Of a DNA stretch of 64,000 nt, positions 39,001-58,728 are shown piece by piece (the stretch's first letter is position 1; each line of letters opens with the position of its first letter). The position numbers were made by a program, and so were the translations under genes. The DNA comes from Lutjanus erythropterus (taxonomy: Eukaryota; Chordata; Actinopteri; Lutjaniformes; Lutjanidae), in contig CM034598.1 of the NCBI GenBank assembly GCA_020091685.1, positions 42,800,900-42,864,899 of the forward strand, in the 5' to 3' direction. The notes beneath the pieces were generated by a model. That model ran no database searches and was not told the DNA's origin. It saw nothing but the letters and a program-made list of their open reading frames with translations.

Positions 39001-39783
39001 CTGATGTTGATCCTGATTGGTTGAACAGACACGTCACATGTTTATTGTTAATCTGAACAAACGTTAGTGACGATTAAAGAGTTAATTCAGAGACGAGTTG
39101 AACTGACGTTTAATGGAACAAATTGTTTTTATTTTTGCAGCAGATTGAAAAAATATTTACTCTGAACAACAGATCAAAACAAAAACAAAAGAAAACAAGT
39201 AAAAAAACATAAATAGGATTAAAAAACAAATAAAATAAAAACATAAATAAGATAAAAACATAACTAAGATATAAAATATAAAGTTTTGTTTCATTAAATA
39301 CAAACTGAAGAAACATCTCAACATCTCAGACACACAGACATGTGCAGTCAGTCTCTGCTGGTTGCCGTGGTTACAGTGTTTTAATGGCGAGCTGTGACAG
39401 ATTCTCAGTCTTTGTCTTTGTGTGAGTGTCAGCAGGTGATTTACAGGTTAGACTCCACCCTCTTCCGTCCTCTGTGACCTCGTCCAATAACAAAACAGCA
39501 TTTCAGACAACGACCTTTAAAATGAGACAAATGTTTCTGACAAGCAACGGCGTCTGTGAACCTTCAGTTTTGTTTCAGAGATCGATTTTCAAAGTAAAAC
39601 AGGAAGCTGAGAAACTGATTCAAGAACTATATTTTTTAGAATTTATTTTTTGTTTTTTCACTCTATTTCATGACTTCATGTATTTTTGTATTTCTGTAAT
39701 GTTGTGTGTGAAAGGTGCAATATAACCCCTCCTCTCACTGATGATGTCATTTTCTTTCAGTGACAAAGGAAGATGAACTGTGA
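33087..39783 (+). CDS. igfbp7: Insulin-like growth factor-binding protein 7
   Basis: This is a secreted matrix glycoprotein that binds IGFs weakly and modulates cell adhesion and growth. Five coding exons are joined by GT-AG introns: 33087-33519, 36050-36159, 37933-38040, 38232-38358 and 39761-39783, giving 266 aa (human 282). Residues 1-25 are a signal peptide. An IGFBP N-terminal domain follows with GCGPC (27-31) and CGCCSVC (53-59), then a Kazal-like segment with VCGTDGVTY (105-113), then an Ig-like domain with paired Cys167 and Cys231 (YECHA) and Trp179. Asn157 is in an NVS sequon. The ATG at 33087 is chosen because it precedes the signal peptide; an in-frame ATG 135 nt upstream falls in the promoter. 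The protein ends in KEDEL. The last exon encodes only seven full codons and the stop, so it is easily missed. Confidence 0.95.
33631..33962. repeat. Diverged minisatellite in igfbp7 intron 1
   Basis: About seven imperfect units of roughly 42-50 bp built on GTGCTAAGCTAGGCTAA followed by CAGTTCCCCC and TTTTCAGTCTT repeat here. They are clearly older than the homogeneous arrays elsewhere in the window. Confidence 0.85.
34516..35335. repeat. 8-bp minisatellite (ACAGGTAC/ACAGGTAT) with a 168-bp higher-order repeat
   Basis: About 100 copies of an 8-bp unit are present, with variants ACAGGTAC, ACAGGTAT, GCAGGTAC and ACAGATAT. From about 34884 the order of variants itself repeats every 168 bp (21 units): the marker AGATATACAGGTATGC starts at 34884, 35052 and 35220. 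All six frames stay open, giving QVHRYTG and VPVYLCTC artefact peptides. It lies in igfbp7 intron 1. Confidence 0.95.
35449..35662. repeat. (GACA)n-type compound repeat
   Basis: GACAGACAGAAAGACAGACA-type tetranucleotide sequence with CACAGAGAGACGG spacers; a larger block of about 110-120 bp is duplicated. It is in igfbp7 intron 1. Confidence 0.9.
35787..35843. repeat. 21-bp triplicate with dyad CTGAGCACGCTCAG
   Basis: Three tandem copies of a 21-bp unit each contain CTGAGC-AC-GCTCAG, a perfect 6-bp stem with a 2-nt loop. Confidence 0.85.
36003..36031. repeat. (GT)n tract abutting igfbp7 exon 2 acceptor
   Basis: A short TG run followed by TCTG repeats forms the polypyrimidine-like lead into the TCTGCAG acceptor at 36049. 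Confidence 0.9.
36505..36840. mobile_element. ATTGATTA-type MITE, copy 4, igfbp7 intron 2
   Basis: It carries the shared phrases CTCAAAGATATTCAGTTTAC, AGAGGAAAGAAACCAGAAGA and TTCACATTTAAGAAACTGAA in the orientation opposite to copies 1 and 6. Confidence 0.65.
36868..37360. mobile_element. MITE with long terminal inverted repeats, igfbp7 intron 2
   Basis: The left end (36868 onward) contains GGGACAGTTCATCCCAAAAT then CAGTCGTTATCTCCTCACCC. The right end (about 37305-37355) is its inverse, with GGGTGAGGAAATAACGACTG and CATTTTGGATGAACT, giving inverted arms of about 50 bp. A TTAA precedes the left end. No coding capacity. A related fragment lies near 58530-58725. Confidence 0.75.
38057..38130. 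repeat. Short tandem duplication beside igfbp7 exon 3 donor
   Basis: Units of CATTATACACATATATACTG followed by TAACACACATATA repeat about twice, starting 16 bp after the exon 3 end (38040). Confidence 0.8.
38625..38992. repeat. 11-bp minisatellite (TGTTCTGCAGG) in igfbp7 intron 4
   Basis: More than 30 tandem units of TGTTCTGCAGG/TGTTCTGCTGG/TGTTCTCAGG occur, with some runs of variants repeating as a group (for example near 38695 and 38931). Open frames reading [11 protein letters not shown] are low-complexity artefacts. Confidence 0.92.
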
Positions 39784-40605
39784 TCAGCTGATCAGCATCA
39801 CAGGAAGCTGGAGATGATTTTTTTTTTCCTTTTCATGTAGTTATGAATTTAAAAAAACAGTTTAAAAGTCTACATGCTATTTCCTGTTTACTTTTAGTTT
39901 GAAAGTCTACATGCTATTTCCTGTTTACTTTTAGTTTGAAAGTCTACATGCTGTTTCCTGATTTTGGATAACAGGGCTCTTTAACATTTTTAAACTTGTC
40001 TTATTTTAATGTTTTATATTTTTAATCATTTATTCTTTTTATTTGAGCTGCAGACAAACAAAATCAATTAGACTTTTATTTTGGAAACACTTAAATCAGC
40101 TGTTGGGGAGCGTTCACTCTGAAACCGCGTGCAGCGGGCTGTGAGATACGTTTTCTCTGGTGTGGTGGGTGCGTCATAGGTGTTAGCCAATCAGCAGTGA
40201 TGTGTATGTAAACGCCGCTGTATGTGCAGCGCGTTCCTGTTGAAACGAACGTTTTGTCTGGGCTGAATGCAGCCTGGTCACCATAGAAACGGTTCATTCT
40301 GTCATGTGGTTTCAGTGTAAAGGAGCAGATTTTCATTACTAACAGAGCTGAAATTGAACTTAATTGATCAGGTCTGACTATGAAACTTTATCAATCAGCT
40401 CTAAATATTAGACTTTATTGATCAGCCCTGAATATGAAACTTTATTGATCTTCAATTCATATTTTTAGGATTGTTTATCATTACACTCGTTTCTCTGAGT
40501 TTTCTGTTTTACTCTGAATAAAAAAAAATCTTTAATGTAAACACGTTGGTGGTTTTTCTTTGTTAAACTGATCAATAATCAGTATTTGTTTCACTGCTGA
40601 ATAAA
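39784..40605 (+). other. igfbp7: igfbp7 3' UTR and polyadenylation signals
   Basis: Downstream of the stop, AATAAA occurs at 40517-40522 and 40600-40605, implying a 3' UTR of roughly 750-840 nt. A 37-bp element with AAAGTCTACATGCT and TTTCCTGTTTACTTTTAG is tandemly repeated almost three times at about 39865-39960. 40085-40330 is locally GC-richer and probably an old repeat fragment, but I cannot name it. Confidence 0.5.
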
Positions 40606-40908
40606 GTGATAACTTCAAACTTTCCTGTTTCAGAAGTTTTATTAACATTTCATTTTATTTCACTGAAAACAGCTTTTACTAAATATTCATGAATTTCTTT
40701 GAGAGAAAAAAAAATTGATTGTTGATTATTGGAACTTTTAGTCTTCATACGTTTGATAGATTTTAACAAATTTCTCTTTTTTTAACTATAAAAATGTTTT
40801 TCAGCTGATTTGCTGTGGAAGTCAAACATAATTTTACATGTAAGTCATTGATCAACCATCTTATCTATAGATACACGCAGTACAGACAATAAACATGTAT
40901 GTTGTGAC

Positions 40909-41086
40909 TCCTCCTCCTCCTCCTCCTCCTCCTGCTGCTGCTGCTCTTCTCTCTCTTGCAGCTTCATTAGTAGGATAAGTCACACCTGAGCCAGGTGTGC
41001 TCCTTCCTTTTAACTAGCTGCCACAGCCTGCAGTCTCCCTCTTCTGTTCTCCTGCTGCCAGAGAGACGACAGATCAGCAGCAGGAG

Positions 41087-41133
<47 letters not shown>

Positions 41134-41270
41134 AGACACAGACACAGACACACACACACAGACACAGACACAGACACACACACACATACACAGACACACA
41201 CACACAGACAGACACACACACACACACAGACACAGACACAGACACACACACACACATACACACAGACACA

Positions 41271-41309
<39 letters not shown>

Positions 41310-41560
41310 AGACACACACACAGACACAGACACACACACACATACACAGACACACACACACAGACAGACACACACACACACACACACAGACACAGACACA
41401 GACAGACACACACACACATACACAGACACAGACACACAGACAGACACACACATACACACACACACACACAGACACAGACACACACACACAGACAGACACA
41501 CACATACACACACACACACAGACACACACACACACACACAGACACAGACACACACACACA

Positions 41561-41614
<54 letters not shown>

Positions 41615-41878
41615 GACACACACACACAGACACACACACACAGACAGACACACACATACACAGACACAGACACACACACGCAGACAGACACACACATACA
41701 CAGACACACACAGACAGACACAGACACACACACACACACACACAGACACACACACAGACACACACACACAGACACACACAGACAGACACACACAGACACA
41801 CACACACAGACACACAGATCCACTGATTTCTACACGTTTTGTTGTTTTTAAGTATTTTGTTAAATAAAGTTGTTTATT
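40909..41878 (+). mobile_element. Interspersed repeat copy 1, carrying an expanded CA array
   Basis: The left part (TCC/TGC runs, TCTTCTCTCTCTTGCAG, TCATTAG, AGCCAGGTG) and right part (CACTGATTTCTACACGTT, TTGTTAAATAAAGTT) match a second copy at 44036-44262 in the same order. Between them this copy has 730 bp of CA/GACA repeat where the other has about 10 bp. No coding capacity is seen. Confidence 0.7.
41085..41819. repeat. Long compound (CA)n/(CAGA)n array
   Basis: About 735 bp of CA repeat is punctuated by CAGACA, CATACA and a single CACGCA variant; the order of variants partly repeats (compare 41171-41260 with 41333-41410). Open frames on both strands encode only THTHTQ or VCVCVC and are not genes. 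Confidence 0.97.
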
Positions 41879-41879
41879 T

Positions 41880-42455
41880 AATTTTTAGTATAAAGCTGCA
41901 GTATCACAACATGAATATTGAGTGAAAGATGTTTAAACATTTTTTAAAAATATTTTTATTCTCTGATTATCAGCATGAATTAATTCCTTCATTCATGTTG
42001 ATAATCAGAAACAGGAAATAATCTATAGATAAATCAATAACTGTTGTTAAAGTGACAGATTTTCTTGGTTCAGACTCTCCCACGACCTCATACGACCTTT
42101 GACCTCTGAGGTCACCACTCACTCACACTGTCAGGTTGTCATGGTGATCAATAAATAAATGGAACAATGTTTCAGTCTGAGGCTGCAGGTATTGATCGTT
42201 TGACCAGTTTAATAATAAAAAAAAAATCATAGAAAAAGTTTGTATTTTTCACCTTCAGAGAAAGTGACATAATCAAAGGTTCTGATAGATGAATTGATTA
42301 ACCCTGTCAGTCCCAGCTGACAATGATGTTCCATTGATTTCTCTCTTCAGTCAATGTATCCATAACTAATCAATACCTCTGATTGGTTGATATGCTTCAC
42401 CAATAAAGACTCGGAAAAAGACCAATGTGACCAACAGCCACCAATGAAAATCAGG
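41880..42455. other. igfbp7-polr2b intergenic sequence
   Basis: AT-rich sequence between the convergent genes. I see no coding sequence and no clear repeat. Confidence 0.5.
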
Positions 42456-42461
42456 TTTATT
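42456..42461 (-). terminator. polr2b: polr2b polyadenylation signal
   Basis: AATAAA on the minus strand lies 118 bp past the polr2b stop codon, predicting a short 3' UTR of about 135-145 nt. Confidence 0.65.
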
Positions 42462-42578
42462 CTACGTTTAGAAAAACAAAGTCACATGACACAAAACTAT
42501 AAAAATATCACACTGATGATGTCACAGCTAAAGTCAGCAGTGAGTCACAGCAGGGAGGCTGTGATTGGCCGGGCCGTT

Positions 42579-52331
<9,753 letters not shown>

Positions 52332-52470
52332 GTTTGATCCACAAAAGAGTCAAAATTTCAGCACAATTTAAACTTCGACAGTACGACGTCAAAATGCTCC
52401 ACAGAGGAACGTGATGACGTATCACGCGCCCCGGAACAACATATACGTCACCTCCGGTCTTCCCTCTGTT
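52332..52470 (-). promoter_or_regulatory. polr2b: polr2b promoter and 5' UTR
   Basis: This GC-richer segment upstream of the start codon contains TGACGT (52415-52420), CCGGAA (52431-52436, ETS core) and TACGTCAC near 52444-52451, with no TATA box at a suitable place. That is the usual look of a housekeeping promoter bound by ATF/CREB and ETS factors. The exact transcription start is not visible. Confidence 0.5.
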
Positions 52471-52815
52471 TTCCCACAACTTTATTTAAACAGATAGAGG
52501 AACACGACACCTGAGTCTCTAAATCTGACCTCCCAGACAGCACGCGCACCTCCTGACGTCTGTAAATGCGTCTGACATCATCTCTTTTGTTTTCAAGACC
52601 TGAACCTGGACTTAATCATTTTTAAATTCAATAAAACTGTTTTAGACCAAACCTTTTTTTTGTAAAGATGTTAGACAGCTAATAGTGGAAACTGATGCCT
52701 TGGAAATGTCATCTGTCAGTAAATGGGAATGGCTCAAATTTAAGATCAGAGAATTCAGACAAATAAAAAATAAACTAAACTGAAAAAACAAAAGCAACAA
52801 AACATTATTACAAAT

Positions 52816-52874
52816 TAGTGCTGTCAGGCGATTAAAAAAATTAATCTAATTAACGCGTTAAACTGACAGCCCTA
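52816..52874. mobile_element. 59-bp hAT-type MITE nested in the LINE
   Basis: It is bounded by TAGTGCTGTCA and the inverse of TAGGGCTGTCA (10 of 11 matching) and flanked by a perfect 8-bp duplication TTACAAAT at 52808-52815 and 52875-52882. The interior is ATTAA-rich with the palindrome TTAACGCGTTAA. It is far too short to encode anything and must have been moved in trans. Confidence 0.85.
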
Positions 52875-53209
52875 TTACAAATATTAATCTTTGTGAAAAG
52901 ACAGAGCTGTCAAGAGAGGAACTTGTTTAATTAAATAAGCTACAAAGTGAATTAATTGTTTTTAGAAAAAGAAAAGGGTGTTTTTATCCGATCTAGAGCC
53001 CGCTGGATTGAAGAAGGGGAGAAAAACACCTCTTATTTTTTTAACATAGAGAAACATAGACAGTTAAAAAAGAAAATCAATAAATTGATTATAGATGGAT
53101 CCATTGTTGAAGACAGAGCCCAAATAAATAGTGAAATAAAAGATTTTTATAACAACTTATACAAATCTAGTCATTCTGATATGGATTGTCATTTTTTTTC
53201 TAAATACCA

Positions 53210-54331
53210 GACAATTGGACTCGAGTCATAGGGACTCGGACTCGAGTCGACTCGAGTCGCAAATTTGACAACTTGCAACTCGACTCTGACTTGGAGGGTC
53301 AGAGACTCGAGACTCGACTCGACTTGAGACAAGATGACTGCCGCCCCCAACCCCCGCTCCGCAACGGGGAAACGACAAACGAGCCCCTCCCTCATCACTC
53401 TTTCACCTGACTGCTGCTCTCTCCTCTCTCTCTCCCCCCGCTCGCGCGCCCGCTTCGCCACGGTGCAACGAGCCCCTCCTTCACCTGACCGCAGCGCTCT
53501 GCTCTCCTCCTCTCTCTGCCTCCGTCTCTGACAGTCAGTCAGCTGTTCCTGTCAAAAACACTTGACGTGTCGTGGCTTTTATACCTGTGGATGTTAACAT
53601 TAGGCTGGACAGTAAACAAAAAGCTCGTTTGTTTTTGTTTGTTAGTTTTTTTACCCTGCGCCACGTTGACTTTGCTCGCCTCAGCTGTAGACTGTAAAGG
53701 TCTCAGCTTTATGGTCATCACCTTTTTAAAAATATTTAATAAATCTCTAAAGCCTCTATTTTCTTCTTCTCTTTAACTTCTCTTTTATTTTTCTTCTCTG
53801 TGTATCGGACTTCCCGACCGCACATCGAGCAAACTGAACAAAAAAGACAACGTCAAAGTTTGATGGCCAAACCATTTGTGTGTGTTTTTTTTTTTTTTTA
53901 AGAGGTTCTTCACTATATTAAGGACAACAAGGGGAAGCTATTATGATAACTCAAATATTAGATTTTTTCCACAAATGGCCTGTTTGAAATATTTTAAATA
54001 ATTATCATCTTTATTGAATGTAGCCTTTTCCCATCTACCTTGGTCTAAATGATCAAACATGTAAGAATAGATCAAATTAACAGCTTTATGCTTTAATCCA
54101 TGCAGACTAGACTGCATGCTCTTTGGATGAGAACAATGGTAGAGACTTGACTTGACACCAATCTGGAAGCTTGACTTGACTTTCGACAACCTGTGACTTG
54201 ACTTGACTCGACATAACCTTGTGACTCGACTTGACTTGCATGACAAGAAACCTTGGGACTTGCTTGAGACTTGGACGAATTACTTGATACTTGCTTGGGA
54301 CGTCGGTTGGAGGGACTTGTGCAATTGTCTA
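53210..54331. mobile_element. 1.1-kb insertion nested in the LINE, rich in GACTCGAGTC/GACTTGACTT repeats
   Basis: The target duplication TAAATACCA flanks it at 53201-53209 and 54332-54340. The ends carry GACAATTG and its inverse CAATTGTC a few bases from the boundaries. Subterminal regions consist of ACTCGAGTCGACTCGAGTC on the left and many GACTTGACTTGACTCGA variants on the right. The interior (53330-54100) has no transposase. A non-autonomous DNA transposon, probably hAT-like given the 8-9 bp duplication, is inferred. Confidence 0.75.
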
Positions 54332-54784
54332 TAAATACCATCAGGAAATTTAACAAAACCATTAATACTGATTTCAAACAGTTTATGGAGAAGATTTGAA
54401 ATTAAAAGAGTTGGATAAAGTTATACTGAAGACGTCCTCTGGAAAATCACCTGGCCTGGATGGTTTAACAACTGAATTTTATAAGATTTTTCTGGAGAGA
54501 CATTAGAGTGATGTTATACAAAGCTCTATTAATATCTTAACTGGTAATATTTCTACCCAATGAAACAAGGGATGATCCTCTAATTTAGAGCAGAGAGAAG
54601 ATGTTTTAAATGGAGAATAATGTATTTCTCTTTCCAGGAACAGCTTTACAGACAGACCACGTTGCACAGCAATGGGTGTGATGCTCCATCATAATACCTG
54701 GCAATCCCTATCTGGACAAAATAAAATAAAATATAATAAATAAAATAAAAAATGAAATGGTTTGGACGATACATAGATAATTTG

Positions 54785-54786
54785 AT

Positions 54787-54817
<31 letters not shown>

Positions 54818-54868
54818 GTTTATATACACACACACACACACACACACATATATACATATATATTTTTA
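54785..54868. repeat. TA/CA microsatellite
   Basis: TATATATGTATATA runs flank an ACACACACACACACA block. Confidence 0.9.
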
Positions 54869-54884
54869 AAGACAATGTTGGGAG

Positions 54885-54990
54885 TTTTTGCCTTTGTGTA
54901 ATAGGACAGCTGAAGATATGACAGGAAAGGAGTGAGAGAGAGGGATGACACACAGCAGGCAGGGAATCAGACAGCAGCACTGCAGACTAC
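54885..54990. mobile_element. Short SINE-like fragment
   Basis: The phrase ATGACAGGAAAGGAGTGAGA followed by GAGGGATGACACACAGCAGG resembles a tail region seen in many fish SINE-type repeats. No A/B box head is visible. Family assignment rests on recollection of the motif only. Confidence 0.3.
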
Positions 54991-55019
54991 TGGCAGCCTC
55001 AATACATGATGCATGATCT

Positions 55020-56080
55020 CAAACTGAGCTGGGGCTCCATTAATTTATTATTCTTTATGCAATGTGAAGAACATAAAGTACTTGAATTTCATAAATATTT
55101 GAATAATACCAACAAAAGTCTGAAATTATCTTTTGCAGTACAGTAAAAGGAAATAATTTCCTAGATTTGAAGATCATAAAAACAGATGATTGTGTTTTAC
55201 ACGAGTATCATTTACAGAAAAATCACAGATCAAAATACATCTTAAAAAAGGCTAACAGTTTCATCCAAGACCTTTATAGACTACATTCCATTTGGCCAGT
55301 TTCAGCGACTAAGACGCATCTGTGACACAAAGAAGAATTCGATGATAAGGCTATAGATATGGTGAACCTTTTCACTGAACAAGGATACAAAAGGAACTAA
55401 GTGGAAAAATCTCCTCAAAGAGCCAAGTCCTTAAACAGAATACAGTTGCAAACCAAAGAAAACATATTTTGTCACACAGTACAGTAAACAAGCATCTCAA
55501 ATAAGGACATCATTAAACGCAACTGGAAGATTCTTCAGAGTGACATCTCTTCAACCATGTTCAAAGAACCACCTATGTTCTCATTCAGGCGTGCACCAAC
55601 TCTGAAAGACAAAGTGGTTATGGAGTTATCTTCCTCCTCCCCACGAATAACCTGAAACTTTCAAATGGTAGTTGCAATCACTGTGAAAATGTGGTAAAAT
55701 CAATCATTTTCAAGATGACAGTACATGCTGCATATACAAAATGAGACATTTTGCTAACTGCAACACCACATGTTATTACAGGCTAGGATGCCCTTGTGGT
55801 TGTTTTACACTGAATGTGTGAAGAAAAGAAGGTTAAGACAGAGTTGCAGGACATAAAAATGCCATTACGCACAAAAATCTTAGTTATGCCATAGCATTAC
55901 ATTATGAAAACTGGACATGACAACCCAAATTCACTGAGGTCATTGTGTTGGAAGTGTTGAAAAGGACATCAGAGAGGTGATCGCTTAAAAGCCTCCTTCA
56001 ACGTGACACCTTTTGGATTGTACAGCTGAAGGCAACAAAATCTAGTCTCAATGATGACTGTTCTCCTTTTTTGTGAAAAT
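55020..56080 (+). pseudogene. Penelope-like retroelement remnant (RT C-terminus and GIY-YIG region)
   Basis: Reading through frame changes gives, in family order, FLDLKI-like SLDLKIIKTD (near 55160), HEYHLQKN, QRAKSLNR (near 55420), WKILQSDI (near 55530), FRRAPTLKDKVV (near 55585), FANCNTTCYYRLGCPCG (near 55755) and QRGDRLK...PFGLYS (near 55970). In Penelope-like elements these mark the end of the reverse transcriptase, the cysteine-containing linker and the GIY-YIG endonuclease. Multiple stops and the loss of the upstream RT make it inactive. Confidence 0.75.
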
Positions 56081-56089
56081 GTTTAAACA

Positions 56090-56838
56090 ATATTAAACAA
56101 ATGTAGAAAGAATTTTTTTTCATTTTGACACTTACATACAAAAGATGGCAGCCTGATGAAAAACAGGGCTCAGCTGTCTGCAGAGTAAAGCATTAGCTCT
56201 TCTCTTTGATTCATCAGGTAAGCTGGTTCACATTTCTTCAACTTTCTATACAGTAAATGTACTTTCAGTCAATCACAGGAATTATGAACTGTGTGTTTAA
56301 ACTTTTAATCACATTTCTGTGACAAAGTATGATGAAGTGCTGTTGCTATTATAAGAGCTGACCTTCATTTAACAGGGTTTATTATTATTCAAAACACTCA
56401 GCAGCACTTTCTTTACTTGCCTAAACACTTAACCAAAGTTGTTTTACTGGTGAAGTTGTAGCATTGTATTTCTTGTTGTATTGATGTCAATGGGTTAGAG
56501 AGGACTATAGACCTGAGAAAGAAGACTGGTCAGACCTAGATCTGTCCATAAAGCATGAATTGTAACCATGAGTAAAAATCTCTGGTTGCAGGCGCACACA
56601 AATAAGGTGTGACTCATGCATAGCCTCATTGAGCGACATACCATGAAAGAATTCACACTCCACGTGCTTACATTGTCATGTAAGGACTGCGTTTTGCATC
56701 CATCCCCATCACGGAGTCACCGTATCCACAACAATTTCATGAAGTTATCTGGGGCCAAATAGAAAAGTTGGCGACCCCACAGTCAGTGACCTTTGGGCTC
56801 TGCAGTACTTGCCAGCAGATGGTAGAATTCAGTACAAG
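56090..56838. other. No recognised gene
   Basis: Unique-looking sequence after the Penelope-like remnant. I see no coding segment, RNA gene or repeat with definable ends. Confidence 0.45.
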
Positions 56839-57602
56839 CAGTGGTGGAAAAAATACTGAAAATCTGTACTCAAGTACAATGCTATTACATTGCTAAAATA
56901 TTACTCAATCACAAGTAAAAGTACTGAGTGTTAGAAAATACTTAAATACAAAGTATTTGTCAAAAAACTACTCAGAGTAGATTACTTTTAACATTCACCA
57001 TCACCTCTCTTGACTAGGGCTCTAAATTTTCTGTATTTTTGCTTTACCAATAGTTAAAACACTAACAGTAAATTAATCATTAATAATTGGTTTGATACAA
57101 AACAAGTGTTTTCCCCTCATTTAGATTGGCTGTTTTTTTCTTTTTTTCTCTCATTTCAAGTTTTATTTCCTTATTCAGCAAATGTCTCAACAGACAAAAC
57201 AAAGCTAGATGAATTTTGATTACTGCCCATGACGATTGACTAAATATCCATGAATACATTTTTAACTGGTTAAATTCTTAATGAAAAATCAATTAAAGAT
57301 CAGTTATTAAATATATGTTTTGTTTTGTTTTGTTTTTGTCCATATGTCTGGTTTCCATTAGCTTTTTGCTACCAAATCACTTTACTGGCTACAAAATGCA
57401 GATAAAAGGTCTGTATATTAATTCAAATTGTTCTCTGTACTCAACTATGACTAGTAACTTCAAAGTAGATTACAGGCATAATGAATAGCAAGTACAAGTA
57501 AAAGTACAGACTTGAAAATCTACCCATAAAGTACAAGTTCCCCAATAAACTACTAATTATAACTGTAATTTGAGTATTGTAATTAATTAGTTCCACCCCT
57601 GG
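56839..57602. mobile_element. hAT-type MITE with perfect 8-bp target duplication
   Basis: The left end CAGTGGTGGAAAAAATACT and the inverse of the right end, CAGGGGTGGAACTAATTA, form a terminal inverted repeat with the CAG-start usual for hAT elements. AGTACAAG flanks both sides (56831-56838 and 57603-57610). Subterminal AAGTACTG/AAGTACAA motifs recur at both ends, as transposase-binding repeats do. The 764-bp interior is AT-rich and non-coding. Confidence 0.88.
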
Positions 57603-57610
57603 AGTACAAG

Positions 57611-58530
57611 TTAGAGTTTGAGTCTGACTGGGAGGACCTGCCTCAGCGAGTAAGCATTCCCAAAGAACCGTTCCACTGGGTCCAGCTCTTTCCTCTCCTG
57701 TTGCAATTACTCTCAGGAATTCAATGACTTGCAGGCATTGAAGAGTAGCAGTATATGACAACCTCCTCATCAATGACAGTGTGAAAATGAGCTCACAGCA
57801 CCTGGATGGACTTTGGTTAAGATTAGACAAATAAAACAACCGGTTATGTTGTAAAGTAAAACAACTTTTGGAGACATGATATTGAATTAACTAAATGCAA
57901 GAGCAGACTAAACCTTGCCTTCTGTGACAAAAAGCAGTAGGTTTGATTTTATTATTGAGGCTTTACCATGTTCACACAAAGAAATGTCTCCAATTAGAAA
58001 AATTAAACTGTTGTACGTTTTTCTCAGTTTCTATCAGTTTCAGCAGTCAGGTAATGTTGTCCTGCTGAACTATACAGTTTGTTTTGTTTGATATCATTTA
58101 ATATTTTGTTTTGAGATAATATAGTTGCTGAATTTAGGCAAATAAAGCAACTTTGGTTATGCTTGCATGTATGTATATGAAAAAATGCCCAAGTAATGGC
58201 ATATTATCTGCAAGATTTGCCTAAGTCCTTTTATTTGTTACAATCATTGTTGTATGTTTTTTTACACGTGTTCACACATCTAAATCGACCTTACTATTAC
58301 AGTATTACTGAAAAATCTTTGCAGTTAGCTGAAAAATGTGTTTTTTTCTTATATTTCCAAAATGTCAAAATATGACTTAGGCAATTATGCTATTAGGCTA
58401 ACGAGATGTGTGTGTGTATATGTATATATCGCTTCAGCGTTTGCACGGATCAGGTCTGAGAGGCTACAGTTGACATTTGGCAAAAAATGGAGTGTAAATG
58501 GCGTCTTTTTGGTTCAAATTTTAATGTCTG
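57611..58530. other. No recognised gene
   Basis: AT-rich sequence. The small open frames, including one on the minus strand at 57441-57839 that overlaps the MITE, have no supporting homology that I can see. Confidence 0.45.
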
Positions 58531-58728
58531 GTTATGGACACTTGGATTACACCACACGAGCAGCATGGAGACATTTTGTGTTCTTGTTTAACATTTCTGA
58601 ACTAGTCCAACATTCAAGTCAGTCATTTTTCACTGAAGCTGAGTGTTTTATGAACTGGAGATCTTCATCCATCCTCACATCAGCACAGGGAGGGACACTG
58701 AAGTGAAAAATTCATTTTTGGGTGAACT
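58530..58728. mobile_element. Fragment related to the long-TIR MITE
   Basis: Shares CTTGGATTACA...GAGCAGCATGGA with the interior of 36868-37360 and ends in ATTCATTTTTGGGTGAACTA, like that element's terminus. GAACTGGAGATCTTCATCCA also matches 15894 and 18734 in repeat copies A and B, so these families share sequence. Confidence 0.5.

Larger units (their letters stand above)
52640..54600 (+). pseudogene. L1-type LINE ORF2 remnant with two nested insertions
   Basis: 52700-52780 reads as the ORF2 linker with WEWLKFKIREFRQ. 52956-53205 reads through RSRARWIEEGEKNTSYFF and KKINKLIIDGS, the segment just before the reverse transcriptase domain in fish L1/Tx1 elements. 54405-54500 reads ELDKVILKTSSGKSPGLDG, the start of the RT domain. 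Stops and frame changes are frequent, so it is dead. The pieces are separated by a 59-bp MITE and a 1.1-kb insertion. The left boundary near 52640 is approximate; endonuclease and the catalytic RT motif are absent. Confidence 0.8.

Noticed and set aside
38624..39024. Cysteine-rich frames reading [11 protein letters not shown]
   Set aside because: Artefact of the 11-bp minisatellite in igfbp7 intron 4.
40967..41867. Long frames of VCVCVC and THTHTQ
   Set aside because: Translations of the CA/CAGA microsatellite on both strands.
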